Shown piece by piece: positions 16,102 to 26,548 of a stretch of 41,881 nt of DNA. The DNA is taken from the NCBI GenBank assembly GCA_938021205.1, contig CALIGI010000036.1, positions 1-41,881 of the forward strand. The letters are read 5' to 3'. Positions within the stretch are counted from its first letter, which is position 1. Every line of letters starts with the position of its first letter. A program made the translations under genes and the position numbers. The DNA comes from an uncultured Pseudanabaenaceae cyanobacterium. Its GTDB lineage: Bacteria; Cyanobacteriota; Cyanobacteriia; PCC-9006; JAAUQQ01. The notes under the pieces were generated by a model that searched no databases, was not told the origin of the DNA, and saw only the letters and a list, made by a program, of their open reading frames with translations.

Positions 16102-19100
16102 TCACCCTGCCTGAATCAAATGCCGTGCTTCCGCCTCAAAGCTTGCATCTCGCAACGCCCGCACCGCACTATCCGGATCCTGCACCCTAAATTGTGATCC
16201 AAACCGCACCAAATGCCGCTGATTCCCTGACTGCAAAACCGCCACCACAGACACCTTATTATCTTCCTTCTCCGGCCCCTGTTGAGCCTGCAACAATCCC
16301 TTCAACCTTTGCTGCTCCATAATGTCTGTGGCTGATTGTAGTGGAATATTCACCATCACCATTTGAATATCCTCAATCGGCTCAGCATCATCAACAATGA
16401 ATTGAACGTTTTCGTCACGGCGATCAATTTTTCCCCAAACCATTAGCCGCGCATCTTGCTTGATAGCCTCTTTGATTCGAGCATAACTGCGAGGAAATAC
16501 AACACCCGCAATCTGAGCCGAGAGATCTTCAATGGTAATAATTGCCATTTGCTCGCCCGATTTCTTGGTCGTAACAATCTTCACTTCAGGCAGCATGACA
16601 ATGGCGCTGACCGAAGGTTGATTATCTTTGTTACCTCGCCCCTTTTGAGCACCACCGCCACCACTGCTGATATAACGTTCTGCATCTACGAGGTTAATGG
16701 GGGCCAGCATCCGTGCTGACTTTTGCACTGACTTTAGTGGATGGTCAGAGACATAGAAGCCCAGCAGCTCCTTCTCCAATTTGAGCCGTTCCTGAGAGTC
16801 ATATTCAGCCACTCTAGATGCCTTGGGTGCCATTTCCAGGCCACCCCCACTGGCTCCGCTAGCGTCACCCCCACCCATCAAATCAAATAGGTTGCCTTGG
16901 CCACTCTCTTTATCCTTAGCTCGGGACTGCGCCCAAGAGAGGACTAGGGGTAAGTCCTTCGACATTTGATGACGGTTGGCGTTGGGCTCCAGCTCGTCCA
17001 AGGCACCGGAATGGATTAGGGCTTCCAGAGCGCGGCTGTTAACTGTGCGAGAGTCGAGGCGATCACACAGATCCGCCAGGCTACTAAACTCACCATTTTC
17101 CTTGCGTTCCACAATAATGCTTTCCACCGCACTCAGGCCCACATTGCGAATGGCCCCTAAGCCAAACACAATATTGGTCCCCACGGGCGTGAAGTCCACC
17201 GCCGAGCGATTGATATGGGGCAGCTCCACCTCAATGCCCATGGCAATGCAGTTGGCGATGTAGCGCTGCACCTTATCCTGCTGGCCGCTGTTCACCGTCA
17301 GCAGCGAGGCCATATACTGGACTGGATAACGGGCCTTGAGATAGGCCGTTTGGTAGGTCACATAGGCATAGGCGGCTGAATGAGATTTATTAAAACAGTA
17401 AGCAGCGAACAACACCATGTCATCCCATAGCGCCCGCGAAACCTTGGTATCTACGCCTTTCTTCGAAGCACCATCACAGAAAATACTCTGGTGCTTCTCC
17501 ATCTCGGAGATCTTCTTTTTACCCATGGCGCGACGCAGCAAATCCGCCTCACCCAAGGAGTAGCCGCCCATATCCTGGGCGATGCGCATGATCTGCTCCT
17601 GGTAGACCATGATGCCGTAGGTTTCGGTCAAGATCGGCTTAAGGATATCGTCGGGGAAATCAATCTGCTCTCGGCCATGCTTACGGTTGATGAACTTGGG
17701 AATCAACCCGGCATCCAACGGACCCGGTCGATACAGCGCCAACACTGACGAGATATCCGTTACGTTCGAGGGCTTGAGATCTCGGACGATCTGCTGCATA
17801 CCCGAGGACTCTAGCTGGAAAACCCCTTCCAGGTCTCCTCTTGCTAGTAGCTGATACACCTCTGGATCATCCAAATCAATCTCGTCGGGGTCAATGTGTT
17901 CTCCAGTTGCTTCTTCAACTAAGTCGCAGGTCTTCTGGATCATCGTCAGGTTCTTCAGACCCAAAAAGTCCATTTTCAATAGACCCATGGCCTCCACATC
18001 TTCCATGTAGTACTGGGTGATGGGAGCACCATCTTTGTTCAGTTGTAGCGGCACAATTTCATCCAGGGGATCTTTGGAGATCACAACCCCCGCAGCATGG
18101 ACGCCGAAGGATTTGTTCATGCCTTCAATGCGAATGGCCATGTCGACCCAGCGCTTGGTCTGAGAATCACTGTCGTAGCGATCCTTGAACTCCTGTATAG
18201 GAGTTTCGTCAGAGATCATCACCTTGAGCTTGGTGGGCTTACCGCGAGAGATGGGAATCAGCTTCGCCATCTTGTCCGCATCGGCATAGGGCACGTCCAG
18301 TACGCGGGCTGTGTCCTTGAGCACGGCCTTAGAGGTCATGCGGTTGAAGGTAATGATCTGGGCAACGCGCTCTGTGCCATACTTCTCGGTCACATAGTCG
18401 ATCACCTCCCCCCGCCGCTCAATGCAGAAGTCCGTATCGACGTCAGGCATGGACTTGCGCTCGGGATTCAAGAAACGCTCGAACAGCAGACCGTAATGGA
18501 CCGGATCAATATTGGTAATCCCCATTGCGTAAGCAACAATCGATCCCGCCGCTGAGCCGCGACCCGGACCCACCGGAATATTCTGATCGCGTGCATATTT
18601 GATGTAGTCCCAGACCACCAAGAAATAGGCGGCAAAGCCCATCTTGTGCATCATGTCGATCTCATATTCCATGCGATCGCGATAGTCCTGGGTCAGCTCG
18701 TCATAGTTATTGAGCTTGAAGCGCTCGACGATGCCATCGCGGGCCACCTTGGACATAAAGGTCTCATTGGTATAGCCCTCAGGAATGGGGTAATCGGGGA
18801 TGCGGGGCTCACCCAAAATACTGTATTCCTCGACTTTGTCGGCGACGGTGACCGTGGTGGCGATCGCCTCATCCACCACATCCTGGGGCAGATGGTCCCG
18901 GAACAGCTGGGCCATCTCCTCCGCAGACTTCAAATACTCCGTGCCGCTATAGCGAAGGCGCTTCTCCTCGGTCAGCAGCTTGCCAGTCTGAATGCAGAGC
19001 AGAGCATCGTGGGCCTCGACATCCTGACAGGAAATAAAGTGGGAATCATTGGTGGCGACGATCTGGATATCCAGCTCCCGCGCAATCTTGACCAGCTCCA

Positions 19101-19665
19101 CGTTCACCACCCGATCTTCGGGGGATCCATGGTCTTGGATCTCGATGTAATAGTCCTCGCCCAGCAAGTCCTTGTACCAGCGGGCTACCTGGCGAGCCAC
19201 ATCGGGCTTGTTCTGCAAAATCGCCTGGGGAATCTCGCCGCCCAGGCAGGCGCTGGTGATGATTAAGCCTTCGTGATATTGCGTCAGTAAGCCCTTGTCG
19301 ATGCAGGGCCGGGAGAAGATACCACTGCCCTTTACGCCTTTGAGGTGAGACACCGTTGTTAGCTTTACCAGGTTTTTATAGCCCTGATCATTCTTGGCTA
19401 GAGTCACCTGGTGGTACTTCTTGATCCGCTTGGGGGTGCTCTCAATGTCACCATTGATGATGTACATCTCATTGCCAATGATCGGCTTGATGCCCTTGCT
19501 CTTGCAGACCTTGATCAGCTCGATCGCGCCATACATGACGCCGTGATCTGTGAGGGCGATCGCGGGCATGCCCAGCTCAATAGCCTGGTCCACCAATGGT
19601 GGTAGCTGGCTAGCTCCATCCAAAAGGCTATAGTCGCTGTGAATGTGGAGACCAACGAAGGACAT
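16102..19665 (-). CDS. dnaE: DNA polymerase III alpha subunit, intein-free
   Basis: This is the replicative polymerase subunit, 1187 aa. Visible features are an N-terminal PHP domain ([12 protein letters not shown] at 7-18) and a polymerase core with D410 and D412 in PDVDTDFC and D566 in KMDFLGL. The finger/[11 protein letters not shown] motif lies at 365-375. A C-terminal OB-fold-like region starts near 1018, followed by the tau-binding-like tail. In Synechocystis and Nostoc, dnaE is two genes joined by a split intein that lies immediately before the Cys of CFNKSHS. Here that junction (Y756/C757, at 17397/17398) is continuous. The start [10 protein letters not shown] fits the family. No terminator is clear downstream. 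Confidence 0.97.
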   Translation of the reverse strand: MSFVGLHIHSDYSLLDGASQLPPLVDQAIELGMPAIALTDHGVMYGAIELIKVCKSKGIKPIIGNEMYIINGDIESTPKRIKKYHQVTLAKNDQGYKNLVKLTTVSHLKGVKGSGIFSRPCIDKGLLTQYHEGLIITSACLGGEIPQAILQNKPDVARQVARWYKDLLGEDYYIEIQDHGSPEDRVVNVELVKIARELDIQIVATNDSHFISCQDVEAHDALLCIQTGKLLTEEKRLRYSGTEYLKSAEEMAQLFRDHLPQDVVDEAIATTVTVADKVEEYSILGEPRIPDYPIPEGYTNETFMSKVARDGIVERFKLNNYDELTQDYRDRMEYEIDMMHKMGFAAYFLVVWDYIKYARDQNIPVGPGRGSAAGSIVAYAMGITNIDPVHYGLLFERFLNPERKSMPDVDTDFCIERRGEVIDYVTEKYGTERVAQIITFNRMTSKAVLKDTARVLDVPYADADKMAKLIPISRGKPTKLKVMISDETPIQEFKDRYDSDSQTKRWVDMAIRIEGMNKSFGVHAAGVVISKDPLDEIVPLQLNKDGAPITQYYMEDVEAMGLLKMDFLGLKNLTMIQKTCDLVEEATGEHIDPDEIDLDDPEVYQLLARGDLEGVFQLESSGMQQIVRDLKPSNVTDISSVLALYRPGPLDAGLIPKFINRKHGREQIDFPDDILKPILTETYGIMVYQEQIMRIAQDMGGYSLGEADLLRRAMGKKKISEMEKHQSIFCDGASKKGVDTKVSRALWDDMVLFAAYCFNKSHSAAYAYVTYQTAYLKARYPVQYMASLLTVNSGQQDKVQRYIANCIAMGIEVELPHINRSAVDFTPVGTNIVFGLGAIRNVGLSAVESIIVERKENGEFSSLADLCDRLDSRTVNSRALEALIHSGALDELEPNANRHQMSKDLPLVLSWAQSRAKDKESGQGNLFDLMGGGDASGASGGGLEMAPKASRVAEYDSQERLKLEKELLGFYVSDHPLKSVQKSARMLAPINLVDAERYISSGGGGAQKGRGNKDNQPSVSAIVMLPEVKIVTTKKSGEQMAIITIEDLSAQIAGVVFPRSYARIKEAIKQDARLMVWGKIDRRDENVQFIVDDAEPIEDIQMVMVNIPLQSATDIMEQQRLKGLLQAQQGPEKEDNKVSVVAVLQSGNQRHLVRFGSQFRVQDPDSAVRALRDASFEAEARHLIQAG

Positions 19666-19898
19666 GGAGCTAATCCTCTAACGGCAAGCTTGGGTAAATC
19701 ACAAGACACTCAACCAGCCCCAGCAAGCGCAACAGTTGCGGAGAATCTGAGTGAATACAATCACCCAACACTAAATATAGCGCCTGATCCGGGTTCAAGA
19801 TCATCCACCCACACTACGAAACATCCAGTATTCGTCCAGAAGCTTTATCTCCCAAGGACAGGCATCGTTACGGATTCATGTAGAGCGAACGGCCCCGC
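19666..19898. other. Intergenic gap upstream of dnaE
   Basis: This 233-bp gap lies between the FHA-kinase stop and the dnaE start, both on the - strand. An 87-codon + strand frame here is not protein-like. No terminator or promoter could be assigned with confidence. Confidence 0.4.
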
Positions 19899-21455
19899 TT
19901 AATAGTCGTCTAGACAAGCCGTCAGTGCCAACTTCACCTCTAGGGCAGAACTGGGACGCTCGCTCGCTTTTTCCGCCAATAACCGCCTAATCAAAGCAGC
20001 CAGCCTAGGCGTAACCTCAGGTAACTTCTTAAACTCCAACACCCCAGTCCCCATGGGACCGGTGTAAAACTCCAAGGGACTACGACGACTCATCAAGAAC
20101 AATAGCGTTGCCCCCACGGAGAACAGATCTGAAGCAATGCAAGGATTCCCTGTCTCCTGCTCCGGTGCCGTATAGCCCTCCGCCGCAATGCGCGTCCCCA
20201 TCGATCCAGTTAAAGACTTAACTGCCCCAAAATCGACGACCACAATCATGCCATCACGATACTGACGTAACAAATTAGCAGGCTTAATATCTCGGTGCAG
20301 GATCGGTGGATGTTGTTTATGCAAGTAGTGGAGAACATCGCAAACTTGTTGCATCCATCCCAGCACCTGAACTGGCGATGCAACGCCAGTCTGAGCGACA
20401 TATTGCTCCAGATTCTGGCCATGGACTAACTCCATGACCAGATAGGAACGGCCCTCGTCAGAAAACGCATCCAAAAACTTTGGAATACCGGGGTGATTCA
20501 TCTGCTGAAGCACCTTGGCCTCCCGCTCAAACAGTTCCAGCGCCTTGGGTAAACTCGCCATCTCAGGATTGAGCTGTTTCACCACCACCAAATGTTGCCC
20601 TGGCGTTAAAGCCGCAGTGGATTCTGGCTCATGCTCGGGAGATTTCCAAGCCAGGAAAGTCGTTCCCATTCCACCCTGGGCTAGCAGCCGCAGCAATTTA
20701 AAATGTTTCACAGAACGAATCACTCGCACTGGATAACCGCAATGGATACAGAGTAAATTGCCAACTTGATTGCCTTTGTGAGCACAGGTTTCGGGAGAGC
20801 GCCCCTGGGCCAGTCCAATGCTCTGCACTGCCACTGGATTCGCCAAATCCGCTGCAATCTCTTCCGAAGCCTTCCCCTGGGAGAGCTCTGCCAGGGCAGC
20901 CGCAAAGGCTTCTATGGACTGATTCGCGAATACATCCATCGCTTGACCCGTCTCCGAAGCGTTCAAGCTCGCATTATCCCGTGACACCGAATTCGCTGCC
21001 GAGACATCTGCTAGCCCCTGGGCTTGAGCAGCAGCAGCAACCTGATCCTCTGCTACCGCTGCCTGCTGTTTGGTGAGGGATTGAGAGTGGCCCGGCAAGC
21101 GATCGCGTAAATAAACCTTCATCACCGGCCCTTTGGGAGCCAACTGAACCGTTGCATCATCAGGCAGAATTGCTTCCGACACCGGCTGCCCATTTAAAAA
21201 GGTGCCATTCTTACCATGACTCACCAACTTCCACTGCACCGGAGAATTAGTGCCATAAACAGGGCGTAGCTCAAAATGCCGCCGCGATACATGGGAATTT
21301 CGCACCACCACATGGTTACTCAAGGAGCGCCCCACCGAAACCGGGCCATCCTCTTTAAAGGTCCACCACTTCATGGGAACTGATTGATTTGCCTTAAAGA
21401 GCGCTAGGGTGACCACGGCGTAGTTCTCAAAGTCCACAAAGGGAAAAACGGTCAA
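19899..21455 (-). CDS. FHA-domain Ser/Thr protein kinase
   Basis: This 518-aa protein has an N-terminal FHA phosphothreonine-binding domain (about 38-105: VSVGRSLSNHVV, SHVSRRHFEL, NGTFLNG). An Ala/Gln/Ser linker follows (120-220). Next is a Cys/His cluster (C224-A-H226 and C236-I-H-C239) that could bind zinc, and then a Hanks kinase domain (about 253-515). Kinase motifs are complete: LAQGGMGTTF, K293 in VVKQL, H387-R-D389-I-K391-P-A-N, D408-F-G and GYTAPEQ. There is no membrane segment, so it is predicted to be cytoplasmic. The PP2C gene ends 64 bp upstream on the same strand, which suggests co-transcription and opposing roles. FHA-kinase fusions are common in cyanobacteria. Confidence 0.93.
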   Translation of the reverse strand: MTVFPFVDFENYAVVTLALFKANQSVPMKWWTFKEDGPVSVGRSLSNHVVVRNSHVSRRHFELRPVYGTNSPVQWKLVSHGKNGTFLNGQPVSEAILPDDATVQLAPKGPVMKVYLRDRLPGHSQSLTKQQAAVAEDQVAAAAQAQGLADVSAANSVSRDNASLNASETGQAMDVFANQSIEAFAAALAELSQGKASEEIAADLANPVAVQSIGLAQGRSPETCAHKGNQVGNLLCIHCGYPVRVIRSVKHFKLLRLLAQGGMGTTFLAWKSPEHEPESTAALTPGQHLVVVKQLNPEMASLPKALELFEREAKVLQQMNHPGIPKFLDAFSDEGRSYLVMELVHGQNLEQYVAQTGVASPVQVLGWMQQVCDVLHYLHKQHPPILHRDIKPANLLRQYRDGMIVVVDFGAVKSLTGSMGTRIAAEGYTAPEQETGNPCIASDLFSVGATLLFLMSRRSPLEFYTGPMGTGVLEFKKLPEVTPRLAALIRRLLAEKASERPSSALEVKLALTACLDDY

Positions 21456-21519
21456 TCAAAATGGCGTAACCAACCTTGAGAGTGGGGCAATGGGGCACCA
21501 CTCACCAGCTACAACCAAC

Positions 21520-22920
21520 CTAAGCCAATGCCTTAGCATCAGGCCGAACCTTCGCTCGAATGGCCACGGCTGTGATGTTGTCATGACCGCTCAGCTCATT
21601 GGCCAAATGCACCAAATCGCTGACGCCCTGTTCTAGAAAAGCATGGGAACTCAGTAATGGAGCAACCTTCTCCTCCCCATGGTCTTCCACCAGACTGTAG
21701 TCAGACAGACCGTCGGAACAGAGCAAGAACAGGGTATCTTCCTGCAATTCCATGAACTCCACCCCAGGATTGACATAGGTACTATCCTTAGGCCCCAAAG
21801 CCTGGGTGAGCTGATAGGACTCCGGTCTACCATAGGCAATTTCTGGCTCAACCCCCCGCATCACTTCCAGCTGGCCCACCTCGTGATCAATCGTGCGCTG
21901 AATCAGACCCTGGCGGCGGCTGTAGGTATAAAGGCGACTATCCCCCACATGGGCAAAGGCAACCTTCGTTCCCTCAATGAGCACTAGTACAAGAGTGGTT
22001 CCCATGCGGCCACTGCCCAGACGTTCGTCGCCTTCATTGGCATCATAAACAACCTGATTGGCGCTGGCGATCGCCGCTGCAATCATCTCTTCCCTGGGAA
22101 ACGCCTCCTGCCAATGCTCAGCAAAGTAACGCTTGAGCTCTTCAACCACCATGGCACTAGCCACCTCCCCCCCACTGTGACCTCCCATACCGTCACAAAG
22201 AATATAAAGACCCTTGGCTGAGAAGGTTTGACCCGCTAGGCCACTCGTGGTGAAAATCTCCGTTTGAATATTGAAATTATCCTCATTGTGATCTCGCTGT
22301 CGTCCCACATGACTCACCCCAGCACTATCGAGGCGAGCCAACTGCATGGGCAACACAACCGTGGGAGAGTCATCATCCCCTGCCTCATCAGCCCCCATCC
22401 AAACTGTTGATTCATCCCAAGTCTCTTCCGGCTCCTCACTCGAAGCACTGGCTGCATCCGGATTGCTGCTGCTTAGGCTCAAGGCTGCCGCTGCCAAGCC
22501 ATCAGGTATCGCAGGCTGATCCAAGCCAGAACTGGGAGGGCTCGTAGCAGCTTGAGGCTCATCCATAGAATCCGCAGTGTTCACGCAATCTTGCATGGCG
22601 ATCGCCTCTTCCGTGACCTCTTTCAACGACTGATGATAGTCAACCTGCCTCGGCGGAACCGTAGCGAAAGTATCTACAGACGAAGATAGACCATGAGCTG
22701 CAGTGGAAGAGCCAAGCAGCTCCCGCCGATGGGGTTCATCGATCGCTTTGGCCACCGTTGAATCACCACTGGATTGACCCTCTAGAGCTATTTGGGGGTC
22801 TAGAAGCAGTGGCTCAGCTTTAGCCTCAGGAGCCGCTTCCCCAGGCAAAGGAGAACCGCAAACCTGGCAAAAGCGATTGCTGAGAGGATTTTCAAACTGG
22901 CATTGAGAGCAAATTAACAT
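21520..22920 (-). CDS. PP2C-type Ser/Thr protein phosphatase with zinc ribbon
   Basis: I choose the start MLICSQCQFEN (466 aa) because a zinc ribbon begins there (C4, C7, C18, C21). The frame extends 22 codons upstream without family-like sequence. A long acidic, Ser/Ala-rich linker (about 25-190) precedes the PP2C domain (about 194-458). The metal-binding acids are visible: E213-D214 in HNEDN, D243 in CDGMGGHSGG, D403 in CSDGLSD and D447 in GHDNIT. It should dephosphorylate phospho-Ser/Thr using Mn or Mg. It lies directly upstream of the FHA-kinase gene, and the pair resembles PstP/Pkn-type couples. Confidence 0.93.
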   Translation of the reverse strand: MLICSQCQFENPLSNRFCQVCGSPLPGEAAPEAKAEPLLLDPQIALEGQSSGDSTVAKAIDEPHRRELLGSSTAAHGLSSSVDTFATVPPRQVDYHQSLKEVTEEAIAMQDCVNTADSMDEPQAATSPPSSGLDQPAIPDGLAAAALSLSSSNPDAASASSEEPEETWDESTVWMGADEAGDDDSPTVVLPMQLARLDSAGVSHVGRQRDHNEDNFNIQTEIFTTSGLAGQTFSAKGLYILCDGMGGHSGGEVASAMVVEELKRYFAEHWQEAFPREEMIAAAIASANQVVYDANEGDERLGSGRMGTTLVLVLIEGTKVAFAHVGDSRLYTYSRRQGLIQRTIDHEVGQLEVMRGVEPEIAYGRPESYQLTQALGPKDSTYVNPGVEFMELQEDTLFLLCSDGLSDYSLVEDHGEEKVAPLLSSHAFLEQGVSDLVHLANELSGHDNITAVAIRAKVRPDAKALA

Positions 22921-23318
22921 CGCAGACGAACAAAAAGGGGCAGTACCAAATCGCGATTCACAATGCCAAACGATTCCAGCAAGCACAGGAGCCGAAAACG
23001 GAAGGAGATCAAGTATCTATCCTGACATTAGAGCAATCTCTAGCCTCAACACCACCTAGAGGCTTCAAGTTTCACCAACAATTTATGGTCTGTAAAGACC
23101 TGAAGCACTGGCTATTCCTAAGATTCCCCAGATCGTAGCTATAAATTACCTCTCTCTATAGAAAGAGTACAAAAGATTTTCCGTCTATCCGAGCAGAATT
23201 ACGGATATCTTCAATTTAGATCATCAGCGAGGACAAGGATTTCAGTATTTCACCTCCCTTTTCTCAAGAGCATCATTTACTACACCACCACATCTATACC
23301 ACTTCTCTGACTATCCTT

Positions 23319-23462
23319 TTACGAACCAACTAGGCCTTCAACCCATTCGAATTCTTGCTCTTTAAATTTTTTGCGCCAACCTGGCTTCTTCAGCAATGAA
23401 GAGTTGCGACAAAAACGAGCGACGTAACCTCCACCAGGAACCTTGAGCTCAAAGTAGAGAAA
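23319..23462 (-). pseudogene. Coding-like remnant, 47 codons
   Basis: The frame runs from just after a TGA to a TAA. It reads as a convincing protein C-terminus: FELKVPGGGYVARFCRNSS then KKPGWRKKFKEQEFEWVEGL. There is no usable start codon, and two in-frame stops lie close upstream. It may be the last part of a gene that lost its front, or a short gene with a non-canonical start. I cannot name the family. Confidence 0.4.
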
Positions 23463-23530
23463 TCAATCAACCTATATTTGGAATGGAATTGGAAAAATCA
23501 TCGACCTGTGGAATGACGTCTTAAGAGCCG

Positions 23531-23614
23531 TCAATCTACAGAGAATTGCTCCAGTTGAACCATCTCCAAGTTAACAACAGTCTCACTGGTCACAACGCTT
23601 GTGCGGTTTGACAT
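23531..23614 (-). CDS. Possible 27-aa small peptide
   Basis: An ATG frame reads MSNRTSVVTSETVVNLEM and then ends VQLEQFSVD. AGGTGG, a good ribosome-binding-site candidate, lies about 2 bases before the ATG. The peptide is Ser/Thr/Val-rich without a hydrophobic core. It could be a real small protein or the front of the gene whose tail survives at 23319-23462. No homologue is recognised. Confidence 0.25.
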   Translation of the reverse strand: MSNRTSVVTSETVVNLEMVQLEQFSVD

Positions 23615-23697
23615 CACCACCTGCTCTCTAGAGCCTTGACAGTTCATGGATATCTAGGGACTTCCTGTTTTTTCATGGGATCACTAGGCTCATCAAC

Positions 23698-25281
23698 CTA
23701 ATTTAAAGCCATCAGTTGAGGACTATTTCCCAAGATGAAGTCAACCGTGAATGTTGTCTTTCCAGACCCACTACTGGCACCAATCGTGCCGCCTAGACGA
23801 TGGACTAGCCCTTGGACTAATGCCAAGCCAAGACCCGTCCCCGCTTGCCCCCAAGGATCGGAACTAGGAACCCGATAGAATTTTTCAAAAATGCGCTTCA
23901 ATTCAACGGCAGAAATTTCTGAGCCTTTGTTGCTGACTTGAAAACGCAACTTTTCGCCGATCGCAAGCACCGACACCGTGATCTCATGATCCGCCGGAGT
24001 GTATTTACAGGCGTTATTAATCAATTCCGCCATGATGCGGTTGAGGCTACTCTGGTGGGTCGAGAAGGAAATGGAATTTTGGGGCAAGTGGACTGTCAAT
24101 TTCTGACGACGCTGGTCCATGCGGGAATGGAAGGGTTCGATCATCCGCTCCAGCCAGTTATTGATTTCAATGGGCTGGCTTGGCAGCTCTTCGCCGCTTT
24201 GCTCCATCTCCTGGAGATCCAACAGATCGTTAATCAGGTTGATTTCCCGAGAACATTCGCCTCGCAGAATGTTGAGGTAGTGGTCCAAACGCTGAGCCGG
24301 GGACGCACTACCATTTTTACCGGGCTTCTGGACACTACGACGGGACTTGACGGTTGCATCAATCACCGTAGACAACATCTCAATGGCCATTTTCATATTG
24401 GTCATGGGCGTCCGCAATTCGTGGGATACCGTGCTGAGAAAATCATCCTTCAGCTGGTTCAGACGCTCCAGCATCTTGACCTGGGCCTGGGCAGCTTGGT
24501 ACAGGCGGGCCTGGCGAATCGCGATCGCACATTGGTTAGCCACCTGCTGCACGAGACGCATTTCCAAATCATCGAAGGTGTAATCCTTATGGTTCACCAA
24601 CCAAAGATCACCCATAACGCCTTGGTCATCCAAGATCGGGCAGGCCAACATCGAGGAGCGGCCCCGCTCCGGGTGAGGAGAGAGGGAGCAAAACTGGAAA
24701 TATTGTCCATCCAATAACTGCTCATAGATCTTGGGAGCATTGTTCATTTTGGCCACGCGCCCCTGGTAGGCCGGGCTTGCTGCCGCATATTCATAGGTGA
24801 CCGTAGAGGTCCCCTCGGTTAGGTCATATAGTGCTGCGTTACAACCTTTGGAATTGAGCACCACCGCCAATTCTTGCACCGCTGCGGCCAAGATTTGGTG
24901 CTCATCCAAACTATCTCTCACCCGGTCGGTGACCCGCTTGAGTGCCGCTTCATAGGCCAGGGCATGCTCCAGTTGAGCCGTGCGATCTGCCATGGCTCGG
25001 TGAAGCATCTCATTGAGACGAATCAGAGCATCAATTTGCTCCTGGGGATCTGCTGTTGCCCGGTTTTCTTCTTTCTGCTCAGAGATTGCCTTGAGCGCCG
25101 CGAGCTGCTGCTCAAAGAAGCCGTCAGGTGCTGCATCCGGCATGTCCTGCAGAAAATGGGAGCGCTCGACTGGCTTGTGCGAGGCCAGGGACAAACGCAT
25201 TCCCATAGGTTGATTAACACTATTCCAATAGGGAGCAGCGCTGGAATTCTTCTGAACAGGGGCGGAGCTTTCAGTAGGCAT
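23698..25281 (-). CDS. Soluble GAF-domain sensor histidine kinase
   Basis: I count from the ATG at 25281 (527 aa). The frame also allows a TTG 90 bases upstream. After a disordered N-terminus and a short coiled coil (about 75-115), a GAF domain (about 117-262) precedes HisKA with the phosphoacceptor H287 in STVSHELRTPM. The ATPase domain follows, with the N-box ELINNACKYTP (N422-N423) and GTGLGLALV. The G1 box reads VSNKGSEIS in place of DxGxG, a substitution I recall in other cyanobacterial kinases. There is no membrane segment or receiver domain. No response-regulator gene is adjacent, so the partner lies elsewhere. Confidence 0.88.
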   Translation of the reverse strand: MPTESSAPVQKNSSAAPYWNSVNQPMGMRLSLASHKPVERSHFLQDMPDAAPDGFFEQQLAALKAISEQKEENRATADPQEQIDALIRLNEMLHRAMADRTAQLEHALAYEAALKRVTDRVRDSLDEHQILAAAVQELAVVLNSKGCNAALYDLTEGTSTVTYEYAAASPAYQGRVAKMNNAPKIYEQLLDGQYFQFCSLSPHPERGRSSMLACPILDDQGVMGDLWLVNHKDYTFDDLEMRLVQQVANQCAIAIRQARLYQAAQAQVKMLERLNQLKDDFLSTVSHELRTPMTNMKMAIEMLSTVIDATVKSRRSVQKPGKNGSASPAQRLDHYLNILRGECSREINLINDLLDLQEMEQSGEELPSQPIEINNWLERMIEPFHSRMDQRRQKLTVHLPQNSISFSTHQSSLNRIMAELINNACKYTPADHEITVSVLAIGEKLRFQVSNKGSEISAVELKRIFEKFYRVPSSDPWGQAGTGLGLALVQGLVHRLGGTIGASSGSGKTTFTVDFILGNSPQLMALN

Positions 25282-25516
25282 GGAGACAGACGGAGAAGTA
25301 GCGAGAACTCCGTTTCCAAAGAAAGGATTTCTCAAAGATTTAAGCCAAAGCTGAACCCCAGAGGGCAACAATTTTGCAAATCGCTTAATGATTCAGAGAA
25401 TTGTTATTGTCAGACTTGACCTTGTGCCTAGTTTGACCGCTGTTTCCCTCCAATGCACAGATGGAGACTACGCAAATCAAAGATTCCCTCTAGAAGAAAA
25501 ATTAGTTCATTTCACG

Positions 25517-25533
25517 GGGGTTGAGACCCCCTA
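25517..25533 (-). other. Short hairpin, possible weak terminator of rluE-like gene
   Basis: A GGGGG/CCCCC stem with a 6-7-nt loop lies between the histidine kinase and the rluE-like gene. On the - strand it follows the rluE-like stop by about 130 bp. No immediate T-run follows, though ATTTTTC occurs about 20 bases on. Terminator function is only possible. Confidence 0.3.
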
Positions 25534-25662
25534 TAGGTGGCATCCCTAGGCGATTTACCCAGGCGAATCGACAGATCTATAAATATAAATTGCAAAACCT
25601 AAATTCATGCAAAGATAAGCATCGACAAATTACCATCTGGATCGAATTTCCAGAGAAGGACG

Positions 25663-26490
25663 TTAGCTTCGCGATCGCTTCCCTCCACCTCTCCTCCGTC
25701 TTTTGCTGCGATCCCGCTGCCCAAGCTTCGTTGCCTTGTCATCTGTACGACCCGTTGAGACTCGCTTTACCACCGGTACTGCTATCTCTCGTCCGGTCCT
25801 GGCTTCCCTCGTCGCCCCCTGACTGGCCGCCCAAATCCTCGGTAGCTGTGCCACCTCTGCCGGGCGCAACTCTCGCCAGTCTCCGGGCTGTAGGTCTCCC
25901 AGGGTAAGGAGTCCTGTCAAGAAGATCCCCGTATGGGCTGGTTCTAGGGCAATAGCCTGTTCAGATAAGCGCTGTTCATCACCGATCTCTCCCATCCCCA
26001 CACGCACCAAGCGGAGTGTGGGATAACCTACCGCCGCTGTCATACGCCTGACCTGGCGATTACGACCTTCCGTGATTGTCAAACTCAACCAGGCCGTTGG
26101 CACCGTCTTGCGAAACCGAATAGGCGGCACCCGAGCCGGGAGCCCAGGCTCAGGTGACAGTAATTTAACCTCAGCCGGGCGAGTTTGATAGCCACCCTTA
26201 ATCACAACGCCATCTCGTAGTTGCTGTAGCGACGCATCGTCAGGGCAACGCTCCACCTGAACCCAATAGGTCCGAGGATGCTGGAATTGAGGATGGGTAA
26301 GACGGTGCTTCATTGCCCCGTGATCGGTCAGCAACAACAGCCCTTCACTGTCGCGATCCAATCGGCCCACAGAGTAGACATCCGGAACATCAATGAAATC
26401 TTTCAGTGTTTTGCAGGCCAAACCATCAGGATTGGTGAACTGACAGAGAACATCGAAGGGTTTATAGAAAAGTAAGTATCGGTGGGACAT
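25663..26490 (-). CDS. rRNA pseudouridine synthase, RluE-like
   Basis: This belongs to the RsuA/RluB/E/F family but lacks an N-terminal S4 domain, as in RluE, which modifies 23S rRNA in E. coli. I start at MSHRYLLFYKPF (275 aa). The frame extends 25 codons further but the extension is not conserved-looking. The catalytic Asp is D45 in VGRLDRDSEGLLLLT. The EGRNRQVRRM motif is also present. The C-terminus carries a strongly basic tail (RSKRRRRGGGKRSRS) that should bind RNA. The gene is divergent from psaD. Confidence 0.88.
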   Translation of the reverse strand: MSHRYLLFYKPFDVLCQFTNPDGLACKTLKDFIDVPDVYSVGRLDRDSEGLLLLTDHGAMKHRLTHPQFQHPRTYWVQVERCPDDASLQQLRDGVVIKGGYQTRPAEVKLLSPEPGLPARVPPIRFRKTVPTAWLSLTITEGRNRQVRRMTAAVGYPTLRLVRVGMGEIGDEQRLSEQAIALEPAHTGIFLTGLLTLGDLQPGDWRELRPAEVAQLPRIWAASQGATREARTGREIAVPVVKRVSTGRTDDKATKLGQRDRSKRRRRGGGKRSRS

Positions 26491-26548
26491 TCTCCCTGCC
26501 TCATAGCCCAAGCCATTGCCCAGACAGCATCTCTTAAGGTTGTCTGAA

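Larger units (their letters stand above)
22921..23697. other. Long gap with small coding-like fragments
   Basis: This gap of about 780 bp lies between the histidine kinase and the PP2C gene. It carries a GGTCT/AGACC hairpin at 23086-23099 and two coding-like - strand pieces listed separately (23319-23462 and 23531-23614). No RNA gene or clear promoter is seen. Confidence 0.45.

Noticed and set aside
18646..19266. 206-codon open frame on the + strand inside dnaE
   Set aside because: It is antisense to the conserved PHP/polymerase region and has His/Leu/Ile-biased composition typical of a shadow frame.
19785..19815. GGGTTCAAGATC resembling a tRNA T-arm
   Set aside because: The flanking bases do not pair as a T-stem, and no acceptor or anticodon arm fits.
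23938..24717. 259-codon open frame on the + strand inside the histidine kinase
   Set aside because: It is the mirror of the conserved HisKA/HATPase and GAF codons, with no domain of its own.
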